This document shows, piece by piece, positions 1-9,280 of a DNA stretch of 52,044 bases (position 1 is its first letter; every line of letters starts with the position of its first letter). The position numbers and the translations under genes were made by a program. This DNA is from Planctomycetales bacterium (lineage in GTDB: Bacteria; Planctomycetota; Planctomycetia; Isosphaerales; Isosphaeraceae), in assembly GCA_027452145.1 (NCBI GenBank), contig DAIDHB010000214.1, forward strand, positions 1-52,044, given 5' to 3'. The notes below the pieces were generated by a model, which saw nothing but the letters and a program-made list of their open reading frames with translations, had not been told where the DNA came from and made no database searches.

Positions 1-340
1 CCAGAGGATCGCGGTTACAGTCTGTCATAGCGGTGGCCTTGCTCTTGGAGGGGAGGGGCTTGTGCTTAACCCATACCCTACAAGAAGTAAGGCCATCGCG
101 CCATACCGCCTCGCGAATCTCGTGTGAAATATCCGGGTTAGAGCGCCCGAATTCTCGGGGCCCGAAGCAGGTGACGGGTGGCACGGCACGTTCGTTTCCG
201 CCTGGTCGACGCAGGATCTCCGAGAAAAAACCCGAGAGGCCCCGGCCGGCGAGTGTCTCTTCTCCTGTAGCAAGCGATGGTCGTCATGGCGACTGGCGTG
301 TGACGGCCGGGGTGCGAGCGAATCGAGGAGATTCCCAGCG
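1..340. other. Upstream region without a recognised gene
   Basis: This stretch precedes the sigma-factor fusion. Open frames cross it on both strands but none has a recognisable family signature. The last 20 bases carry a GAGGAG ribosome binding site at 325-330 for the gene starting at 341. I see no RNA gene or clear sigma-70 promoter here. Confidence 0.5.
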
Positions 341-3223
341 ATGGCGAGCAGCCTGGAAACCGGCGGCACCCGGCAATTCCTCCGCGACCTGTTCGTGGAC
401 GGCACGGCGGTCGGCCTGGGCGACGGTCAGCTCCTGTCCCGCTATGCCGACACCCGGGATGAGGCCGCCTTCGAGGTCCTGGTCGCCCGCCACGGCCCGA
501 TGGTCCTGGCGACCTGCCGCGCCGTCCTGCGCCACGAGACCGATGTCGAGGACGCGTTTCAGGCGACCTTTCTCATCCTGGCCCAGCGGGCGCGGTCGGT
601 CCGCGCCGGGGACGCCCTGGCCGACTGGCTGCATCGCGTCGCGTATCGCGTCGCCGTGAGGGCCGGGACCTCGTCGCAGCGGCGGCGTCGACGCGAAGCG
701 GAGGTCTCGGCCATGACGACTCCGGTCGTGAATCCCAGCCGCCCCGACCCCGACGTCGCCGCCATCGTGCACGGCGAGGTCGATCGGCTGCCGGAGAAGC
801 ACCGGCTGCCGGTGGTGCTCTGCGACCTCGGGGGCCTGACCTACGAGCAGGCGGCCAGTCGACTGCGATGGACCGAGCCCACCCTGCGGACTCGGCTGGC
901 GAAGGCCCGGCAGCAGCTCCGAGTCCGGCTGGTCCGTCGGGGCGTCACGGCGGTGGCAATGGGTGCCGTGCTGGACTCGGCGAGGTCTGTTACAGTCGCG
1001 GCCGCGGTCCCGCCTGCGTGGGCCAGGACGGCGGCATCCGCCGCGGCCGGCAAGGCGGCCCCGGCCGCCGTCGCCGCACTCGCGGCCGGCTTCACCAGGA
1101 GCCTGATCGCGACCAGGGTGATGATCGCGGCGATCGCGGTATTCGCCATCGGATCGGTCGGGGCGATTGCCCTCGGGTTGGGGCGGCCCGATCCGCCCGC
1201 GGCCACGCCGGCCCACGCCGACGCCCCTCGCCACGAATTGAGGGCGCTCGATCCACCCGGCCGGGTGACGGTGCGGGGCCGGGTGCTCGCACCGGACGGG
1301 CAGCCCGTCCCCGGCGCGAAGCTCTACATGACGCTCGCCTGGGGCTATCCCCACGTGCCGTCCCCGTCGTCCGAGTATGCGACGACCCGGCCGGACGGCC
1401 GCTTCCAGTTCGACGTGCCGGCGGCCGAGTTTTCTGATCGGTATCTCGTCGTCGCGGCCCTGGCGCCCGGATACGGCGTCGGCTGGGTGAAGGCCCCGGT
1501 CGAGGGGAAAAGGGACGACCTGACGATCCGACTGGTCCGCGACGACGTGCCGATCAACGGCCAGGTGATCGACCTCGAAGGGAGGCCGGTGGCGGGCGTC
1601 ACCGTGCGCCTGATGCAGATCAACGCGGCTCCCGACGAGGACCTCGGGCCGTGGCTCGAGGCGGTGCGGGGCAAGAAGGGAGTACGCCTGGACCTCGAGC
1701 AGCAGTACCTCAGTCGCTTCACCGTCGCGGTGCCGCTCAACGTCACGACGGATGCCTCGGGCCGCTTCCGCCTGACCGGCATCGGCCGCAACCGGCTCGT
1801 CACCGCGCAACTGGACGGGCCCACGGTCGCCAGCCAGCACATTCACATGCTCACTCGGCCCGGCACACCGATCGAGGCCGCCGAGATCACGGGCGGCATG
1901 GCGGCCAACGACCCGCAGCGGGTCGTCACATATTATGGTGCGGATTTCCGGCACGCGGCCGCGCCGACCCGGCCGATCGTCGGCGTGGTCCGCGACCACG
2001 ACACCGGCAGGCCGATCGCCGGCGTCACGATCCGGAGCCTCGCGCTGGCCGTCCGCCCCGACTACTTCCTGGCGTTCGACCTGGTCCGGACCACGACCGA
2101 CGCCCAGGGCCGCTACAGGCTGACGGGCATGCCCCGACGCGCAGGCTGCCGGATCGCGGTCATTCCGAACGACGACCAGCCCTATGTCCGTCGTTTCCAG
2201 GAGATCCCCGATCGCCCCGGCCTTGATCCCGTGACCGCCGATATCGACCTGAGGCGCGGCGTCTGGATCGAGGGGCGGATCACGGACAAACGCACCGGCC
2301 GGCCGTTGCGGGGAGCGGTCGAATACTTCGCGATGTCCAGCAACCCGAATCTGCGCGATTACCCGAACTTCGACGGGACGTTCTCGTTCCTCGACTCCGG
2401 CGCCCGGGCGAAGGAGGACGGCTCGTACCGCGTGGTCGGTCTGCCGGGACCGGGCCTGGTCGCCGTCATTTACCTGGACAACTACCTCCGGGCCACCCAG
2501 CGGGACGACGAGTACGGCGCGAGGGAGACCTCATTCGACACGGCTCCTTACGCCCTGACTCATCCGGTCAACTACGCCGCGATCGCCCGGATCGACCCGG
2601 TCCGCGGCGCGATTGCGGTGCAGCGAGACATCTCGATCGACCCCGGCCTGACCTTCACCGGGACGGTGCTCAGGCCGAACGGCGTGCCTCTGGCCGGTGC
2701 GCGTCGGCTGACCGGGCTGAGGTGGTGGGATCCCGAGGGCATGAGGACCCCCGAGTTCACCATCCAGGGACTCGATCCCCGCAAGCCGGCGGAGGTCCTC
2801 TTCCAGCACCCGAAGCTTGGGCTGATCGGGGTGGCCCGACCTCCGAAGGACAATGGCGGATCGGTCACGGTGCGGATGCAACCCGGCGGGTCGGTCATGG
2901 GCCGATTGGTCGACCCGGCCGGTCGTCCCCGGGCCGGCGTCGAGCTGGAGGTGCAGTTCCGCATCGACGACGAACGGCCGTCGGGCGCGTGGCGGAACTA
3001 CTCTCCCTGGCGCATCCTGACGACCGCGGAGGGCCGGTTTCGCGTCGCGGGATTGCTGCCCGGCTATCGGTATCGCCTGTCCGATGGCAGCGGGGTGGTA
3101 CTCCTCGATTTCTCGATGCCGCCCCTCGACTTCTCGATGCCGCCCCTCGACGGCTCAACGCCCCAGCCGGCCAGGGCGAAGGAGCTGGGTGACGTGAGGA
3201 TGACGGCGGCGGGCGACGAGTGA
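341..3223 (+). CDS. Membrane-anchored ECF sigma factor fused to carboxypeptidase-regulatory-like repeats
   Basis: A 960-aa fusion. Residues about 50-110 look like sigma-70 region 2 (acidic DVEDAFQATF segment, then ADWLHRVAYR) and about 150-205 like region 4 (LPEKHRLPVVLCDLGGLTYEQAA followed by a recognition helix). An Ala-rich stretch leads to one hydrophobic helix near 255-280. The rest is about six Ig-like carboxypeptidase-regulatory modules, beginning near 308, 404, 547, 643, 772 and 852, each opening with a G-x-V/I-x-D-x-x-G-x-P-x-x-G pattern. The start at 341 has GAGGAG at 325-330. Planctomycetes are known for ECF factors with large C-terminal extensions. By inference the extension is extracytoplasmic and the sigma part is held at the membrane until released or signalled. 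The extreme C terminus holds a short tandem duplication. The partner promoter set is unknown. Confidence 0.85.
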   Translation: MASSLETGGTRQFLRDLFVDGTAVGLGDGQLLSRYADTRDEAAFEVLVARHGPMVLATCRAVLRHETDVEDAFQATFLILAQRARSVRAGDALADWLHRVAYRVAVRAGTSSQRRRRREAEVSAMTTPVVNPSRPDPDVAAIVHGEVDRLPEKHRLPVVLCDLGGLTYEQAASRLRWTEPTLRTRLAKARQQLRVRLVRRGVTAVAMGAVLDSARSVTVAAAVPPAWARTAASAAAGKAAPAAVAALAAGFTRSLIATRVMIAAIAVFAIGSVGAIALGLGRPDPPAATPAHADAPRHELRALDPPGRVTVRGRVLAPDGQPVPGAKLYMTLAWGYPHVPSPSSEYATTRPDGRFQFDVPAAEFSDRYLVVAALAPGYGVGWVKAPVEGKRDDLTIRLVRDDVPINGQVIDLEGRPVAGVTVRLMQINAAPDEDLGPWLEAVRGKKGVRLDLEQQYLSRFTVAVPLNVTTDASGRFRLTGIGRNRLVTAQLDGPTVASQHIHMLTRPGTPIEAAEITGGMAANDPQRVVTYYGADFRHAAAPTRPIVGVVRDHDTGRPIAGVTIRSLALAVRPDYFLAFDLVRTTTDAQGRYRLTGMPRRAGCRIAVIPNDDQPYVRRFQEIPDRPGLDPVTADIDLRRGVWIEGRITDKRTGRPLRGAVEYFAMSSNPNLRDYPNFDGTFSFLDSGARAKEDGSYRVVGLPGPGLVAVIYLDNYLRATQRDDEYGARETSFDTAPYALTHPVNYAAIARIDPVRGAIAVQRDISIDPGLTFTGTVLRPNGVPLAGARRLTGLRWWDPEGMRTPEFTIQGLDPRKPAEVLFQHPKLGLIGVARPPKDNGGSVTVRMQPGGSVMGRLVDPAGRPRAGVELEVQFRIDDERPSGAWRNYSPWRILTTAEGRFRVAGLLPGYRYRLSDGSGVVLLDFSMPPLDFSMPPLDGSTPQPARAKELGDVRMTAAGDE
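3104..3150 (+). repeat. 21-bp in-frame tandem duplication
   Basis: Two adjacent 21-bp units (3104-3124 and 3125-3145) differ at one base and are followed by the first bases of a third. They encode a repeated LDFSMPP heptapeptide and then LDGS near the C terminus of the sigma fusion. This looks like a recent slippage duplication. Confidence 0.85.
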
Positions 3224-3258
3224 CGCCCAACCGCCCTGGCCGGTCGGAGGCTCGATGG

Positions 3259-6200
3259 CTACCGGATGATGCCGCGGGCCTTCGGCAGCACCACGAACAT
3301 CCCGTTATCTCCGGGCAGCCCCTCATTATTGCCGTCGAGCGCCGTGCCCGAGGCGCCGGCGATCCCCGTCGAGGGGCTGGCGTTCACGACGAGCTGGCCA
3401 CCCTGCTTGAACGGGGCCTGGCCGACGAACATCAGGCTCACGCTGTCCGTCGCCTCGTCGTACAGCGCCCGGATCGCGACGGCGTGGGCGATCTGCTTCT
3501 TCCGGTGTTTGAGCGTCTCGGTCAGGGTGTAGTTGCCGGGATTCTGCGCCCGCGCCGGGTCGATCGCCGCGCTGAACCGAAGCTCCAGGCCGATCGCGTG
3601 CCGGTGCTTGCCCTTGCCGGTCGTGAGGATCTGCTCGCCGATGATCGTGGGGGGCGTGCCGGCCGGTGTGGTCGTGGGCGTCGGGCTCGGCGTTGAGGTG
3701 GTCGTCGGGCCTGGGGTCACGGTGCCGGCGACGGACGTGGAGAGTCCGCCGCTGCTGATGGAGAGCGTGTAGCCGCCCGTCCCGCTGAGGGTCAATCCCG
3801 TGAAGGTCGCGACGCCGTCGATCAGCGGCTCGGTCGTCGTCCCGTCCAGGCCGGGCGAGCCGCCGGTGATTGTGACCACCACATTCCCGTGATCCAACGT
3901 CGCCACGTTGCCGAGGGCGTCCTGAGCCTCCACCGTCAGGCCGAAGCCGCTCCCCGCCGTGACGTCGGGGCCGGGCTGCGTCAGGATCACCAGCCGGGCC
4001 GGTGGTCCGGCGTCGACGGTGAAGGCATCCGTCGTCGCGGACGCCAGGCCACTGGCGGCGGCCGAGATCCGGTAGTCGGCGGCTGCCTTGTCCAGCGTCA
4101 GTCCCGTGAAGGTGGCGATGCCATTCACCAGGTCGGCCGTGAACGGCCCGCCGAGCGCCGACCCCTCGGGTCCGCCGTCCAGCGCGAGGGTCACGGTGTC
4201 GCTAGTCGTCGACACGATGTTGCCGAACGGATCCACGGCGGCGACCTTCAGGCCGAACCCCACGCCTGCGGTGACGCTCGACGGCGGCGAGGCCGAGATC
4301 GTCAGCGCGATCGCGGCCGCCGGGCTAACCGCGATCGCGCCGGAGGTGATCGCGGGCAGATTGGCGGCGGTGAACCAGATCGTCGCGGTCCCGGCCGTGT
4401 TGTCGGCCAGGCCGGCGAAGGACGCAATGCCGTCGTTCACGATGGCCGTGGCCGAGCCCTGGGGCGTCCCGTCGCTCCCGACGAACGAGGCGGTGATCGC
4501 GGTGCTGAAGTCGCCGATCTCGATGTTGCCGTACCTGTCCTCTTCGACGATCACGGGCGGCGTCGCGAATGGCCGGCCCGCGACGGCCGTCGTGGAGGGT
4601 TGGATCTGGAACGCCAGATGATTTGCGGTCGCGGGCGCGACGGTAAACGACCCGCTGGCGCCCGAGGATTGGAGCGTGCCGTCGGTGGCGGTGATCGTGT
4701 CGCTTCCGGCGGCGTCGACGACCAGGCTGGGGAACGTGGCCACGCCGGACGAGGCGGCCGCCGTCGCCATGGACGAGCCGTCGGCGAAGGTCCCACCATT
4801 GAGCGTCAGCGTGATCGTCGAGGTGTCGCCGGTCACGACGTTGCCGAACGCGTCGAGCACCTGGACGCTCGGCGCCGGATTGATCGCCGATCCCGCCGTC
4901 ACATTCGTCGGCTGCTGGGCGAACGCCAGCCGGCTAGCGGCCGCGGGGGTGACCTTGAACGAGGTGCCCGTGCCTTGCGGTCGGAGCGAGCCGTCGGACA
5001 TCGCCAGGGTATAGTTCCCCGTCGCGTCGATGATGAGGCCGGTGAACGTCGCGACCCCCGCGTTCGCAGTCGCGCTGATTGTGCTCGAGCCGCCCGCGAA
5101 CGTGCCCGGGCTCAGGCTGAGCGTCACGGTCGAGCCATCCGAGGTCACGACGTTGCCGTACGGGTCCTCGACTGCGACGCCGACGCTCGGGCTGATGGCG
5201 GAGCCCGCGACGGCGTCGTTCGGCTGCTGGGTGAAGGCCAGTTGGCTGGCCGACGCCGGGCTGATGGTGATCGACCCCGAGGTCACCGGAGCGACTCCGG
5301 CGGCCGGGATGCTGAAGGACAACGTGATGGTCCCGGCCGCGGTGTCGGAGAGGCCGGCGAACGTGGCCACGCCGCCGGAGACCGTCGCCTGCGCCGTCCC
5401 TTGCAAGGGCCCGGCGCCATGGCCGATCGCGGCGGTGACAACTGTGGTGTTGTCGCCTGTCACGACGTTGCCGTACCGATCTTCCTCCGCGACGACGGGC
5501 TGGACCGCAAACGCCACGCCGGCCGTTGCGGTCATTGAGGGCTGAGTCTGGACGACAAGCCGGCTGACGGCCGCGGGGCGGACCTTGAAGCTTCCGCTTG
5601 TGATTGTGGACGTCACCTCGGTATCGCTCGCGGTGAGGGAGTCGCTCCCGGCCGCGTCGATTTTAAGATTCCCGAAGGTCGCCACGCCACTTGCCACGAC
5701 CGCGGTCGCGGTGCTGCCGCCGCCCTCGAACGTCCCGCCGTTGAGCGTGAGCGTCACGGAGGACGTGTCGCCCGTCACGACGTTGCCGTACTGGTCCTCG
5801 ACCTCGACCGTGACGGCGGGGCTGATCGCCGAACCGGCGGTGACGTCGGTCGGCCCCTGGTCGAGGACGAGCTTGCTGGCCGCCGCCGGGCGGATCGCGA
5901 TCGCGCCGGAGGTGACGGCCTGGACCCCGGCCACCGGAATGCTGAAGGACAGGGTAATGGTCCCGGCCGTCGTGTCGGCCAGGTCCGAGAACGTGGCGAT
6001 GCCGCCGAGGACGGTCGCCTGCGCCGTCCCCAGCAAGGGTCCGGCGCCCTGGCCGATCGCGGCGGTGACGACCGTCCTGTTATCCCCGGTCAGCACGTTG
6101 CCGTACCGATCCTCCTCGTAGATCACGGGCTGAGCCGTGAATGCCTGCCCGGCGACGGCGGTCGACGGAGGCGCCAGGTCGAGCACCAGCGCCGCCACCG

Positions 6201-8940
6201 GGCCGGGCGCGACGACGATCGAGTCGGAGTGGCCCTGGAGGTTCCCACTCGTGAACTCCAGGCTGATGGTCTCGGCCGTGTTATCGGCGAGGTTGGTGAA
6301 GGTCGCGATCCCCCGGACAAAGTTGGCCGTGACGGTGCCCTGGAGCGGCCCGACCCCGGTCGCCAGCGTCGCCGACACCTGGCTGCTGCTGTCCCCGGTC
6401 ACGACGTTGCCGAACCTGTCCTCCTCGGCGACCACGGGCTGGACGGCGAACGCCTGGCCCGCCGTGGCGGTCGTCGAGGGCTGGGTCGTGACGGCGAGCT
6501 GGTACGCGGCGGCCGGGGTCACGCGGATGGAGCCGGTCGTCGCGGGCGTGAGGTTGCCGCCGGTGATCCTGAGCTGGTAGCCACTCCCGGCCTGGTCGAG
6601 GACCACGTCGGAGAACGTGGCCACGCCGTCGACCACCGGCTGGGTCAGCGTGCCGCCGAGCGAGGCCCCATTGGGCCCGGCGCTCAGGGCGATCGTGAGG
6701 CTGCCGGAATAGCCGGTGACGACGGTGCCGAGGCTGGTCTCGGCGCTGACCTTCAGGCTGAAGATCGCGCCGGCGGTGGTGCTCGACGGCGGGGCCGTGG
6801 TGACGGCCAGTTTCGTGGCGAGGCCGTACGAGACCAGGTCGGGGACGAGGAGGTTGGCGATCGGCGACCCCCGGCCGGTGACGAAGTCGTAGCCCGTGCC
6901 GGCGCTGTAGCCGTTGTAGCCGGTCGTGATGTCGTGGAAATCGCTCGCGGGCAGGCTGTACAGGGCCTCGAGGGTCTGCGTCGGGTCGGCCGGACTATTC
7001 AGCGAGGTCCCGCCGTAGTACACGCGTCCCTGGTTGACGATCGCGATCAGCCCGGCCCAGCAGGGGCTGCTCAGGCTGGTCCCGAACGCGCCGTTGCCCA
7101 TGTTGCCCCGGAAGTCGAGGTCGACGCCGCTATTCTGGCTCGCGTCGAACGAGACGTCGGGCGTCACCCGGTATCCGGTGTTCTGGAAGGGCTTCTGGTA
7201 CGCCGGCTCCGATTCGAAGGGGGTCGGGCCGCCGGTGCTGGCCCAGGCCTGGGCGGCGCCGACGGCGTCGGCGACGACCTGGCCGTTGGCAGTCGCGGCG
7301 TTCAGCACGACGGTCAGGGTGCCGTCGCCGCTGGAGGAGAGCGTCGGAAAAAAGACGCCCAGCTCCTGGAACTGCGATCCTCCGTCGCTCGTGCCGGCCG
7401 GGGCCTTGCTCTGGTCGACGGTGACGGTCCCCAGGATCGTCCCGCTCGCCGGAGTGCCGTCGTAGACCGTGTAGGTCGCGTTCGTCGCCGCACCGGCGAC
7501 GGGCACCCACGTCGCGGAGACCTCGGTTCCCCAGCCGGTGTTCGTGGCCGTGATCGGGATCGTCCAGGACCCCAAGGCCGACGAACCGCCCGCCGCGACG
7601 CCCACGGTCCCGCTGAACCCGCCCGATTGCGACGCCCACGAGCCGGTCGGCAGGAAGCCCGGGCCGCCGTAGTTCGTGGTGTCGGCCGGCGAGGGGAAGC
7701 TCCAGGCGGTCTCGCTGCCGTAGCCGTCGTTCTGGAGCGCGAGCTGCGTGCCGCCGACCGAGACCACGTTCGGGGAGGTCGCGGGATAATACCCGTTGTT
7801 CCCGACGCCCGGGGCGGGGTTCGAGGGGGGCGACGGGTAGACGGCGGCCCCGTTGTCGTTGCTGGCCGTCAGGAACGTGACGCCGGGGTGATTGGCCGGG
7901 GTCACGAAGGTCGACGAGTCGTACGACGTCTCGCCGCTCCACTCGGTCAGGCCGAAGCTATTCGAGATCGATGTGACGCCCGGCAGGCTCGCGGCGAGCT
8001 TTTCGCCGATGAGGAGGTTGGTCGGCCAGTTGGAGTCGTCGTTCACCTCGATGATGTCGATCCTCGCCCCCGGCGCGATGGCGTGCGCCCACTCGACGTC
8101 GAGGGTCTCCTCGCCCTCCCAGTGACCGGTCGGGTCCTCGGCGGGAACGCCGTTGCTGCCGCTACTGGCGATGTCGGCCGTGATGTTCGCGCCCGACTGG
8201 TTGTAGACGTTCGCGAACGACGACGCGGCCCCGTACTGCTGATAGATCGACTCGGACGAGGACAATGACACGCTCATCGCCTGGTCGAAACTGTCGAGGT
8301 CCGAGAGAATGGTCGGCTCGTTGCCGGCCTCGACCAGGGCGATGGTCTGCCCGGTGCCGTCGGCAGGCGTCGTCCCGAAGGCGGGGATGCTGTTGATCCC
8401 GTACGCCGAGCGGATCTGAGCCACGCTGTACGACATGTACCCGGACGTCGCCGGGGGCACCGCATCGAAGCTCGAGCTCAGCGAGTTGTCAGCGTAGGAC
8501 GATTCGGCCACCGATTGGTCCGGGTCGAGGGTGACCGAGAACTGGTTCGTCCCCGGGCAGGCGAGGAACGTGCCCCAGTAGCCCCACTCGCTGTTCGTCC
8601 CCGACGCGCCGGCCCCCCAGGTCACGTAGCCCGTGTCCTTCGTCAGGCCATTCACCGTGAACGCGATCCGGTACGAGGCATTGCCCGGCAGGTCCTGTGC
8701 GGTGAAATCGACCTTGATGTAGACCCATTCGCCGACGTTGATCGTTGACAGAGGCTGGGCGTTCTGGTCGACCACTGCGATGTCGCTGATCGCGAGGTTG
8801 GCGCTGGGCGTGATCCGCGCCTCCAGTTCGTCCAGCCCCGGCAGGCATGCGTGCCGCCCGGCGCGGAGGGCCCTCCCTGGCGCACCCCGGTCGCCCCACC
8901 CCGCCCGTCCAGGCAGGCCTCGCCAGTATCGAGACTTCAT
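3259..8940 (-). CDS. Secreted sedolisin (S53) protease with CARDB and ten Ig-like modules
   Basis: A 1893-aa exported protein. The start at 8940 was chosen over an upstream in-frame ATG at 9066 because the sequence from 8940 opens with a basic stretch and a planctomycete-type LDELEARITPS motif, with a GAGGG before it. Residues about 40-155 resemble a CARDB domain. The peptidase follows: the ExxxD pair is Glu277/Asp281 (in EETLDVEW), an Asp lies in ASNDNG, and Ser622 lies in GTSLSSP. The calcium-site tail FHDITTGYNGYSAGTGYDF is typical of S53 enzymes. From about 708 to 1750 there are ten modules of about 100 residues with a repeated TAG...GNVVTGD...GVATF...L..D.AG pattern. A Thr/Pro linker and a C-terminal domain of about 125 residues follow. 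No usual S53 activation propeptide is visible. Modules 3 and 5 are nearly identical, suggesting recent duplication. Confidence 0.9.
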   Translation of the reverse strand: MKSRYWRGLPGRAGWGDRGAPGRALRAGRHACLPGLDELEARITPSANLAISDIAVVDQNAQPLSTINVGEWVYIKVDFTAQDLPGNASYRIAFTVNGLTKDTGYVTWGAGASGTNSEWGYWGTFLACPGTNQFSVTLDPDQSVAESSYADNSLSSSFDAVPPATSGYMSYSVAQIRSAYGINSIPAFGTTPADGTGQTIALVEAGNEPTILSDLDSFDQAMSVSLSSSESIYQQYGAASSFANVYNQSGANITADIASSGSNGVPAEDPTGHWEGEETLDVEWAHAIAPGARIDIIEVNDDSNWPTNLLIGEKLAASLPGVTSISNSFGLTEWSGETSYDSSTFVTPANHPGVTFLTASNDNGAAVYPSPPSNPAPGVGNNGYYPATSPNVVSVGGTQLALQNDGYGSETAWSFPSPADTTNYGGPGFLPTGSWASQSGGFSGTVGVAAGGSSALGSWTIPITATNTGWGTEVSATWVPVAGAATNATYTVYDGTPASGTILGTVTVDQSKAPAGTSDGGSQFQELGVFFPTLSSSGDGTLTVVLNAATANGQVVADAVGAAQAWASTGGPTPFESEPAYQKPFQNTGYRVTPDVSFDASQNSGVDLDFRGNMGNGAFGTSLSSPCWAGLIAIVNQGRVYYGGTSLNSPADPTQTLEALYSLPASDFHDITTGYNGYSAGTGYDFVTGRGSPIANLLVPDLVSYGLATKLAVTTAPPSSTTAGAIFSLKVSAETSLGTVVTGYSGSLTIALSAGPNGASLGGTLTQPVVDGVATFSDVVLDQAGSGYQLRITGGNLTPATTGSIRVTPAAAYQLAVTTQPSTTATAGQAFAVQPVVAEEDRFGNVVTGDSSSQVSATLATGVGPLQGTVTANFVRGIATFTNLADNTAETISLEFTSGNLQGHSDSIVVAPGPVAALVLDLAPPSTAVAGQAFTAQPVIYEEDRYGNVLTGDNRTVVTAAIGQGAGPLLGTAQATVLGGIATFSDLADTTAGTITLSFSIPVAGVQAVTSGAIAIRPAAASKLVLDQGPTDVTAGSAISPAVTVEVEDQYGNVVTGDTSSVTLTLNGGTFEGGGSTATAVVASGVATFGNLKIDAAGSDSLTASDTEVTSTITSGSFKVRPAAVSRLVVQTQPSMTATAGVAFAVQPVVAEEDRYGNVVTGDNTTVVTAAIGHGAGPLQGTAQATVSGGVATFAGLSDTAAGTITLSFSIPAAGVAPVTSGSITISPASASQLAFTQQPNDAVAGSAISPSVGVAVEDPYGNVVTSDGSTVTLSLSPGTFAGGSSTISATANAGVATFTGLIIDATGNYTLAMSDGSLRPQGTGTSFKVTPAAASRLAFAQQPTNVTAGSAINPAPSVQVLDAFGNVVTGDTSTITLTLNGGTFADGSSMATAAASSGVATFPSLVVDAAGSDTITATDGTLQSSGASGSFTVAPATANHLAFQIQPSTTAVAGRPFATPPVIVEEDRYGNIEIGDFSTAITASFVGSDGTPQGSATAIVNDGIASFAGLADNTAGTATIWFTAANLPAITSGAIAVSPAAAIALTISASPPSSVTAGVGFGLKVAAVDPFGNIVSTTSDTVTLALDGGPEGSALGGPFTADLVNGIATFTGLTLDKAAADYRISAAASGLASATTDAFTVDAGPPARLVILTQPGPDVTAGSGFGLTVEAQDALGNVATLDHGNVVVTITGGSPGLDGTTTEPLIDGVATFTGLTLSGTGGYTLSISSGGLSTSVAGTVTPGPTTTSTPSPTPTTTPAGTPPTIIGEQILTTGKGKHRHAIGLELRFSAAIDPARAQNPGNYTLTETLKHRKKQIAHAVAIRALYDEATDSVSLMFVGQAPFKQGGQLVVNASPSTGIAGASGTALDGNNEGLPGDNGMFVVLPKARGIIR

Positions 8941-9280
8941 GCCGATGCTACCCTCGCGTGCACGTCGCGTCTGAATCGCGCCAATCACCGGCCTTGTTTG
9001 CGGCCCTCGCAACCCGGTCGGAGTCCCCTGCGGATCATCCCCACCAGTCTGCCGTTCGAACGACATGAAGTCCAGTAAGCTATACTGAATATGGGATTCT
9101 GTTTGCCTCGTCCATGAGATCGCGCCCGTTCCCGGCGCGGACGGATCGCCTTCGCCGGCCGGCGTGGCAAGACAGTCGGTGTCGCACGCCCGGCGGCCGC
9201 GGGTTGACCTGGACGGGTATGTCTATGACAAAATAGCAGGAACCCTTGACCCATCCCGCGTTCCCGGGGGTTGTCCTGCG
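8941..9280. promoter_or_regulatory. Divergent intergenic region with a possible -10 box
   Basis: This region separates the divergent sedolisin and propeller-metalloprotease genes. It is somewhat AT-richer around 9075-9105 and contains TATACT at 9081-9086, a good match to a sigma-70 -10 box, but I see no convincing -35 at the correct spacing. A GGGGG run about 12 bases before 9281 may serve as the ribosome binding site. The promoter call is weak. Confidence 0.3.

Noticed and set aside
284..1999. 571-aa minus-strand frame over the sigma fusion
   Set aside because: Asp/Arg/Gly-rich shadow without motif; the opposite frame has clear sigma regions.
6229..8268. 679-aa plus-strand frame inside the protease gene
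   Set aside because: Antisense shadow of the S53 and Ig-like region; no recognisable domain.
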